Part shown: positions 56,740-64,000 of the stretch, piece after piece | Numbering within the stretch: position 1 is the stretch's first letter | Layout: every line of letters starts with the position of its first letter | Made by a program: the position numbers and the translations under genes | Assembly: GCA_947650285.1 (NCBI GenBank) | Contig: CANTFL010001466.1 | Coordinates: forward strand, 124,001 to 188,000 | Direction: 5' to 3' | Length of the DNA stretch: 64,000 bases | DNA from: Hyaloperonospora brassicae | Taxonomy: Eukaryota > Oomycota > Peronosporomycetes > Peronosporales > Peronosporaceae | The notes under the pieces: generated by a model | The model's input: the letters and a program-made list of their open reading frames with translations, nothing else | Told to the model about the DNA's origin: nothing | The model's database searches: none

Positions 56740-58250
56740 ACTTATTAATCAAGCAAGGTTCTCTTGACCATCGTGCCGTCAATATCATGCTCGATTAGGG
56801 AGCCACATGCAACGTGGTCAAACCAGGGTTGCTGCAACCTTTTATTTCGGAAGTGATAGTACAAGTCACTCGTTTTGACGGCACCAAAATCATCAATAAA
56901 AAGGTGAAAAGGTGTTGCAAGCATTGCCTAAGACGGATATATTTTTTCGGAGATCCCTGTCATTAAGTGGTCAATAGATGACTCCCATGATGTAAATTTG
57001 AGTAAACCAAGGTTTACGACTCTCGATCCGATCATCAATTGGTGCACACATCATGTGTCATTCGAAACGGGTATAACACTTGAAGATGTGGTGCACAAAT
57101 CATTTATTATTTCCTCTGTCGAGTTTTTTTTAGGAGACCGAAGCAATCAAATCATGAAGAAATATATCGTACTAAAGTTTGTCAAACTTTCAACTCGGAC
57201 GGGCCTCAAGAAGCAAAGTTACAGTCATTGCTCGACTCGTTTCAAGATGTTTTTATCGGAATACTACCAGATGAAATCCCTCCTCATCCTTCCGTGATAT
57301 TAACTAATCTCGTTTAGCCTGGTGCTCGAACAAATAGCTGTTATACATTCTGACTTTTATAGGTGCGACAACAGGCTTTCCAGAGGTTCGTCGATGAAAT
57401 TCTTTCTCGCGTTTGGTTTGAGCGTTCCGATTCACCATGGATCTCATATATATATGGCATACCCAATAAGAACCACACACTGGAAATAGCGTTTCTTGAT
57501 CATAATGGATTCGTTCCTGCAACGCGAACATTCTGTTACGTTGGTTTATTGACTTCCGCTATGTCAGCTCACATTCGATTGTCCCCAAAATCTTTTTACC
57601 GCGCATCGATGAGTTATTCGATAAGATGCTAAGTATGAGCTATTTTACAGTAATTGGCTTAGCTCCGGAATACCATCAGGTGTGCATTCATTCAAATAGC
57701 AATAAGTACACTGCTTTTCGTACGTCGAATGAGAAATAACAAGGGTGCGTTGCTCCTATGATTCTTGCTAGAATTTCGAATAAAAGGCGCACTTAATGCG
57801 TGGTCTTTTTGTGAAGTTTGAATTTGTTGTGGTAAATTTGGATGACACATAAAACTTCTCCTTGTCTTACAATGATCATTTCGAGTATATGGCTCTCTTG
57901 TTTGCCGTGTTACGCAAAGAAAAAATCTACGACCACATCCGATAGTGCAAGTTTGCACGTAAGAAGGTCAACTTTTAGGGACACACGGGTTCCAGTAAGG
58001 GCTTATCGGTTGATAATACTAAGAATGACAAAATCGCAAAGTAATTGACCTCAACCTATATCCGATTATTGCCGAGTTTTCTTGGCCTAGAAGGCTATTA
58101 TCTCCGCTTTATCCATCAATTTGCTGACATCGTTCTGCCTTAAAGTCGTCTTGTCAAAAGGATACACCGTGGGTATGGATAAATATCGTCGCTTCTCCGA
58201 CCTGACTTAATTTTGGTATAAGGAGGAAGAGCGATAGAATTATAGCAACG
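56740..58250 (+). pseudogene. Element 3 protease and reverse transcriptase relic
   Basis: Protease patch near 56770 (DHRAVNIMLD, stop, GATCNVV). RT pieces: 57390-57630 in two frames (e.g. near FVDEILSRV and DSPWISY), and the thumb region around 57950-58190 (KVNFLGHT-like, then LPSFLGLEGYYLRFI). Heavily interrupted by stops and shifts. Confidence 0.7.
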
Positions 58251-58368
58251 TATTTTCATTTAATCGCAGATTACACTTACATAATTTAGGTCAATTAGAA
58301 ACTGTAGGGGTAGAGATGTACAGTACGCCGGCCGTTCCGACGTATTTGGTCGGAGGACAGCGCCAAAT

Positions 58369-58546
58369 ATGTATATGTCAATACAAACCCTAAGTCACGG
58401 GTGTACCATCAACCTATTTGCGTATTGTCCGACTACAAATGAGCTTAATTGATCTACACATGTATCTGTCAATATAAAACCCAATTCACGGGTGTATCAT
58501 TTGCATGTTTTCGTGGCGAGTAATTTCAAATGAGTTTGGTTGATCT
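58369..58546 (+). repeat. Direct repeat, 2 x about 87 bp, at the start of the Crypton-like gene
   Basis: 58369-58455 and 58460-58546 align (atgtatatgtcaatacaaac against atgtatctgtcaatataaaa; shared CACGGGTGTA; ending AAATGAGcttaattgatct against AAATGAGtttggttgatct). Period 91 bp. The second copy contains the recombinase start codon, the first an equivalent ATGAG. Confidence 0.85.
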
Positions 58547-60551
58547 GCAGCCTGGAAACTCCAAGCATACCAGAGCGATAGCTGTAAAGGCATTCGTGAA
58601 ATTTCTACAGTCTGAGAATGTAGATCTAGAGTATGTCAAGGGCTGCTTTCAGCGCGACGACTCTGGGTAGTACATTGTGTCTGTATTAAATGAGTTCGGT
58701 ATGTATCTTGCTTTTATGAATGCAGGGCTGGCAACCCGCTTGCTAGACATTCTTGCATGCAGTACTACCGACAGACTATGCATTGGTTACTAGATCAGTT
58801 CCCGCAGCAGCGTGCTTTACTCGAATCACGGCTACTTAAAATAGGTAGAACGTTAAAGAACTACGGTGTTAAGAGAGAAGGTGGCGGGTTTGTGAATAAG
58901 GCCAATGCGTGTACGGAGACTGACTTAAGGCGGATGATATATTATTTGTATTCAAAATGCAGGCTCGTCTAGTAATAACAATGATGCAGATTTGCTGTGC
59001 CTTCTTTGGAACTTATTTGGGCGCGCGTCGGACTTGACGCTCGTCCGAAACAGAATGTATCAATTGATGCGAGTGAAGTATTCTTCGTACAAAAACGTGC
59101 GAAGATCAGGGACTCTCGATATTCCCCACCGACGACTTCTCCACGTGTCCGCTACTCGCCATCTCTATAACTCTGATCACACATGCAGAGATGTGTGCCG
59201 ACCTCCTCGACAACTAATTCGCTCAATCAGAAATCATCGCAGTCAGATTCGGCCCTTAAACGCCGCTGCTCGACGTTCTCGACCACCCAGAGGCTTCCTG
59301 CGGCGTCCAAGCTGCTGCTGTCTCAAGTACATTCAGCTCACCATCAATATACAGCCAAGTCAATTGCCTCCTCATCCTCGTCGCCGCTCGATCTCGAGTA
59401 GAGCAGCAGCTCACGTCACACTCATTCCGGGGTGGCGGTGTGCAGCACGCGGATAGCAGCGCAAAGCTCGCTGCGCGCTGGGAGTTTCAGCCGCGGTGCC
59501 TAGAACATGAGCACGACAAACAAAGCCGTCCAGCTACGTATCTAATACAATTAACGAAGACCACGAGGATGCGAAGGTGTTAAGCTGCTGGAAGCCGAAA
59601 GAATACGTGTCGCTCGCCGACTTTAGTGTCTTTGATGCTCAGACTCAGGACAGTATACGCGAAGTGCAGGCGATACTGTTCGAGACCTGTCAGATCCTCA
59701 GCGAGAAGAAGTACAACGTCAGTCAGTGCGTCCTCGTCGTGCTAACCGCGTACCTGGTCTTGCATTTCCCGCTTCTAAAATATGCAAAACCCAACGGTCC
59801 AGTTGTCAAGCGCTTGGAAACTTGCGTGCTGGAATCTAGTCGCACCCTTGCCAATTTGCTCGCACGGCCCACGCATCTCGCAGCGTCTCCCTGTGCAAAA
59901 AAAGATAAAGAAGACGAAGAAGAAATGTCCAAGAAGATAAACACAGATTCAGAAGAACGCAAGCTCATTCGCCACCAAGCTTTTGTCATTAATTAATTTA
60001 TCAGACATACAAGACGACAAGACGAGCGCATGGATGCGATAGGAGCTAAGCCCGACGAAACGCGGCCTTTAAGAAGAAAACAGGTACAGAGAGAAGGATA
60101 AAAACGTCAGCAATTCTACAAAGCATAGATAGCAGTCGTCGCTAAATCACCTTTACTCAGTTTGGTTCGAGTGGTACACGCGAGAACCGCAATTATGGAG
60201 CGCCCACGGTGAGAATCAGAAGAAGTCGGACTCGAAGCTGCTCGCTGCTTTCTTCAAGCTGTTTCTTGAGACGGGCTTCACGCTGGACGATCAAATGCCA
60301 ACGTACCGTAACGACGTGTTGGCGCTCGGCTTGCAGGCAGAATCAAACGTCTTAACGTTCCTCGGCGAGCGCGGCATCCATTCAAAAGTCGCCGATGCGG
60401 TGCTGAAGCAGATGCGCGCGCTTCGTTGAACCGGCAAGCTAGACCGGCAAGCTGAACCGGCAGAATCTAGCGCTACCGAAGTCTTCTCTGGTCCGGCGTA
60501 ATCGTTGATCTAGATCCTGGATACACACAAAACATTCTTGAAGAAGTGTAA
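58530..60551 (+). pseudogene. Crypton-like tyrosine recombinase, broken, nested in element 3
   Basis: Starts ATG 58530 (MSLVDLQPGNSKHTRAIAVK). Stops and shifts follow, but the order of blocks is intact: WLLDQFPQQRALLESRLLK; KAGALL-type core with LLCLLWNLFGRASDLTLV (near 58995; GRASDL resembles recombinase box I with its Arg); CEDQGLSIFPTDDFSTCPLL (about 59105); SHSFRGGGVQHAD (about 59417, the H-x-x-R box); LSCWKPKEYVSLADFSVFDA and QCVLVVLTAYLVLHFPLLKY (59577-59996); then WYTREPQLWSAHGENQKKSD and a conserved-looking end DLDPGYTQNILEEV. Crypton/YR elements excise and insert by tyrosine recombination without TIRs. Family assignment from motif resemblance; element ends not determined. Confidence 0.68.
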
Positions 60552-60589
60552 GGCAAGGCACGATGCACCAAATGTGTACACATTGTATA

Positions 60590-62820
60590 ATACGTCGGAG
60601 GGTCGCAGATCTAATGGTATGGAATGACGATCAAGAAGCTGCCATTGTACGGTTGAAGTCTGCTGTCCAATACGCACCTGTTCTGACTCTACATAACTTT
60701 TTACGCCCGATTTTTCTCACAACGGATGCGTATGGACCGTGCGTTAGCGGCGTTTTGTCTCAATTTTAAAATGAGCATTATCATTCCATACCTTTCTATT
60801 CAAAAAAGCTTGGAAAGAATGAGCTGAACTAGCCTGCTCATGAGAAGGATCTGTTTGACATCAAAGCTGTATTCGACAAATGGCGTCGTCACCTTTATGG
60901 CCATCACTTTGACATTTTTACTTACAACAGCCCCTTTTCCTAACTGCTACATCACCTTAAAGTATCTCCCAAGCCCGCTCGGTATCTAGCGACTTTTGCT
61001 TAGTAAACGTTTACGATTTTATTAAATTAACGGTGATTTAAACGTCGTTGCTGATGCACTATCAAGCCGTCTAGATGACTCTGTCGCCAGTTTTAAACAC
61101 TTTCACAAGTGCGATAACGGTTGCCAGGAACGCGATTAGCGTTTACGATGTTCTCCCAGGGTGCCAACTCTGCCCGGGGATGATTATGCGGCCATTTTAG
61201 TATCCGCCTTACTTACAGTGTCATATGTCGAGTTGTCACATGACGTTCGTAAGATGCTTCAACAAAGGCTACGCTAGGGATGCTGAGTTTATAAAGCATG
61301 GAAAGAAGCGGAAGCAAGCTTTCTTTTGGTCAAAAAAAGACGACTTGTTATTTTTGCGTCCTGCAAATCGGCTCACACGGCTTTGTGTACCAAAGAACAA
61401 CCGTTTGTAAACTCAAGTTATACCCATATACCATAATTCGCCCATCGCTGCTCATCCTGGCGTTCGCAAGACATTTTTGCGAGTTGCTCAATAATATCAG
61501 TAACTTTTTGCAAAGCGACATTAAGGAATGTCATAAACATGCGAGGCCTGTGCACTGTGATAAATAGGCACGGTTGAAGTTACAATTGAGGAATCGGCTG
61601 ACGACTTAGAGAGGCGTTTGAGAATCAGTTGAGTGATTGATTGGACAGGTGCGTGGATGGGCGATTAATTGTACAGGAGTGATGGAGAACAAGAACAGCT
61701 AGTCCATCCTACTATCACGGAAAAGATAAAACTACAAACAATGTGAAAATTCTTTTATTACAGTGCCACCGACTTCCTCTCTACAGCTTGCATCATGGCA
61801 AACGAACATGCACGCTAGAAGCTCGATAATCAGCATAAAAACGGATTACTTATGCCGATGACAGTACCCGATACATGCTGACAGGTAGCGTCAATGGATT
61901 TCATCACAGAACTTCGATTTCAAATGGATTAAATGCCATTTTAACGGTTGTCGATATGTTATCGAAACGCACAAAGTACGCAGCAGTTTACGGCACGGAC
62001 GATGCTCATGCAACGGCTTAGGTATTTTCTAATCTTTCATTTCGGCACCATGGTCTACCCGAAGTCATCATCAGTGACAGAAAAAGCAAAGTTTTTATCA
62101 GCATTTTGGAGCTCGCTGATAACAAACATTGGGGTAAGTATAGGTTGACAACCGCCCATCGCGCTGAAGCTGATGGACAAACCGGGCGACAAATTTTTCG
62201 TAGAAGATACGCTTAGACGCATGGTATCATAGTATGGCACATATTAGACCGATCTATTGGAATATATCGAAGATGCACATGCTACACTCGTCGGTGCATC
62301 TACTCGATATTCTCCCTTCAAAATTGACACGGGAAGAAAAGAACGCTTTTTATAGGAAAAGCTGCTATGGGCAAACGTTCCGCAAAAGGAGATTGACGAA
62401 CAAGGTAAAGTGTTTGCCGAAACACGAAAGAAGATACTTGATCAAGCTCGTAAGAACCTTATTAAGGCTCAAGCTACGCAAAAGCAAGACTACGACTAAA
62501 ACGTCGACTAATCAAGTCTAATTTTGAGGTTGGAGACTTAGTGCTGCTTGACACGCGCAAAATACATTTGACACATGCCGCCAAAGATATAGAAACAACG
62601 AGAGCATAATTTGAGGCAAGATAGGTAGGACCGTTTAAGATAATTTAGTTGATCAATCCTAATGTGGCGCGCCTAATCTACCAGACAGTGTGAAGAGGAT
62701 CAATGCAACTTAAACGTTGATGTGCTGTCAAAGTACGAGCCTACTATTGAACGATTTCGTATCTGCCCCATACCAACAGTGTCCAAATTCGAGGATAACG
62801 GCGCTGAGGATCAGCTTTAA
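60590..62820 (+). pseudogene. Element 3 RNase H and integrase relic
   Basis: RNase H: QEAAIVRLKSAVQYAPVLTL, then PIFLTTDAYGPCVSGVLSQF and a stop (60610-60770), continuing EKDLFDIKAVFDKWRHHLYG in the same region. Integrase pieces: zinc-binding region near 61440-61560 (CHKHARPVHCDK), MDFITELRFQMD near 61895, VIETHK/NGCRYV patch, HHGLPEVIISD-like stretch near 62050 in another frame, then ADGQT region near 62165. The C-terminal part continues to about 62820. All heavily degraded. Confidence 0.78.
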
Positions 62821-63001
62821 GTTATTAAACGTCTTTTAAATATAATTAATTTAATCGCCAGTTACACTGGGTCGTTCAATGGCATGGTAACACGGAAGAA
62901 GACGGCAGCTGGGAAAAAGAAGAACATTCGGCATGTCTTCCATTAAAAAGGTCTTTTCGAAGCTGAGTATAGTCGGCGACGAGAGATAAATTAGGTGAGG
63001 A

Positions 63002-63258
63002 TGTCAGGACCACTCATTTCGGCCTGATTAATGACCAGTCATTTGGTCTCGATTGAAAACCATTTATTTTGTTTAAATTCATAATTTGTATGTTAGACTA
63101 AAATCGGTGTATATCGTTTGCGCAACCAAGACGGATGATATATATTTTAGTCTTAAGCATGGGATAGGCGGGATCATTAGAGGTGAGTTATTCAAAACAA
63201 AGATAATGATTTGTAAAGCTTACATACATTTAGTTTCATATTTCTTTATACCCTGACA
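63002..63258 (+). repeat. Element 3, 3' LTR
   Basis: 257 bp, TGTCAGGACCACTC...CCCTGACA, intact TG...CA ends, followed by the AATGG duplication. Confidence 0.92.
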
Positions 63259-63383
63259 AATGGACAATTACGTACAAGTGATGATAGGACTATGATGAGC
63301 AAGTTATATATGTATTTAGTTTATACTTCATTTGCTCATTATAGTATCTAAAGGTTGACCAATGATTGGTGTTACACAGAATC

Positions 63384-63842
63384 TGTAATGGGGCACACTC
63401 TTACCACATAGTGGTAAACCACTTGCACTGATTACAGTGCAAGGGTGTGCTTCCAAAATCTTACGTAGTTTTTACGTTCAAAGGATGGTAACTACCTGAG
63501 CAAGAAACTGCGCAGACGGAATAAACGTAGAGCTGTATATTTCATCTATCTAGGTCTCATTTATAAATGTAAGTTTATCTTACTTGATCAGTATTGAAAA
63601 CAAATCTTAGATATCGAATCTCACTCATTCGCAGTGCGCGCGTGTAGCACCCATTTGTGATTTATTTAATTGAGATTACATCACATTTTCACGAATAAGT
63701 CGAGCGACGTGAATATTAAGTTTGAAAAGAATGATCCTTCACTTTCATCACATGAGTGATTTTTTTACAAATTACAAATGGGGATAATTTTTACATCGAC
63801 ACAATATGCGTAAATGACATGTAACCGGATTACCCCGTTGCA
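63384..63842 (-). repeat. Solo LTR related to element 1, inverted
   Basis: In reverse orientation starts TGCAACGGGGTAATCCGGTTACA and ends GTGCCCCATTACA, like the element 1 LTR ends. Contains stems CTTGCACTGattaCAGTGCAAG and TTACCAcatagTGGTAA. No target duplication seen (GAATC, AGATA). AT-rich and diverged inside. Confidence 0.72.
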
Positions 63843-64000
63843 AGATAAATCGACCTGTTATATTTAGTTTACACGTATGAAGAATTCATTTTATTTGCTA
63901 ATATAATCAGTGATGTACGTGTTGACTAAGGACTTTTAGTAAGGGGGCTTGCGCTTCTGATATTCTTTTTATTACCAATACCGTATCTTTGTTAGATCCA

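Larger units (their letters stand above)
54742..63258 (+). mobile_element. Old, decayed Ty3/gypsy element (element 3)
   Basis: LTRs 54742-54989 and 63002-63258 align over their length (e.g. CAGGACCACTCATTTCGG, GTATATCGTTTGCGCAA, AACAAAGATAATG) but are clearly diverged. Exact target duplication AATGG (54737-54741 and 63259-63263). Primer site for tRNA-iMet, then gag, protease, RT, RNase H and integrase relics in order. A Crypton-like element (about 58.3-60.56 kb) interrupts RT and RNase H. Much older than elements 1 and 2 by LTR divergence. Confidence 0.92.

Overview
The window looks like a repeat-rich, gene-poor stretch of an oomycete (Peronosporales-like) nuclear genome. This rests on spliced eukaryotic genes with short GT-AG introns (37-174 bp), a spliceosomal Cwc15, a mitochondrial-type peptidyl-tRNA hydrolase, a CTL/Pns1-type choline-transporter-like protein, and a mobilome of chromodomain Ty3/gypsy elements, MULE, pogo/Tigger-like and Crypton-like tyrosine-recombinase elements. 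Genus cannot be set by eye.

Layout. 1-1096: head-to-tail 574-bp units, each with an initiator tRNA-Met gene. 1101-9127: about 9.8 copies of an 820-bp satellite. 9733-11674: a six-exon CTL-like membrane transporter (minus). 11.7-14.0 kb: gene debris. 14051-16361: a pogo/Tigger-like DNA transposon with TA duplication and a broken transposase. 16.4-22.0 kb: unrecognised debris, a perfect 27-bp inverted repeat and a GC-rich island. 22016-29997: Ty3/gypsy element 1. 30.0-33.9 kb: debris plus two solo LTRs. 33908-37194: a MULE with about 110-bp TIRs and 9-bp TSD. 38578-42538: three compact host genes, all minus (multi-pass membrane protein, peptidyl-tRNA hydrolase, Cwc15). 44397-52083: Ty3/gypsy element 2 (minus strand, TSD ACAGC), sitting between AT-rich inverted repeats of an older element. 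52.5-54 kb: further LTR relics. 54742-63258: old decayed Ty3/gypsy element 3 (TSD AATGG) with a Crypton-like element nested in its reverse transcriptase/RNase H. 63384-63842: an inverted solo LTR.

Most interesting. (a) Element 1, LTRs and ORFs alike, is tiled with short near-perfect inverted repeats (6-10 bp stems, 2-15 nt loops) about every 30-40 nt; element 2 and the solo LTRs show the same in weaker form, and some LTR stems differ between copies by paired changes. (b) Elements 1 and 2 each carry an antisense gene between the integrase/chromodomain and the 3' LTR. It overlaps the chromodomain frame so that the sense chromodomain faces an antisense linker, and the antisense coiled coil faces a sense linker. 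In element 2 this antisense frame has five in-frame stops but no frameshift over 1.3 kb. (c) gag and pol of element 1 are joined by a well-formed -1 frameshift site. (d) All three gypsy elements have primer-binding sites for the same initiator tRNA-Met whose genes sit in tandem at the left edge.

Host genes, tRNAs and repeats are otherwise independent units; the retroelements use the host initiator tRNA as primer, and the repeats have fragmented several older genes that can no longer be identified by reading.
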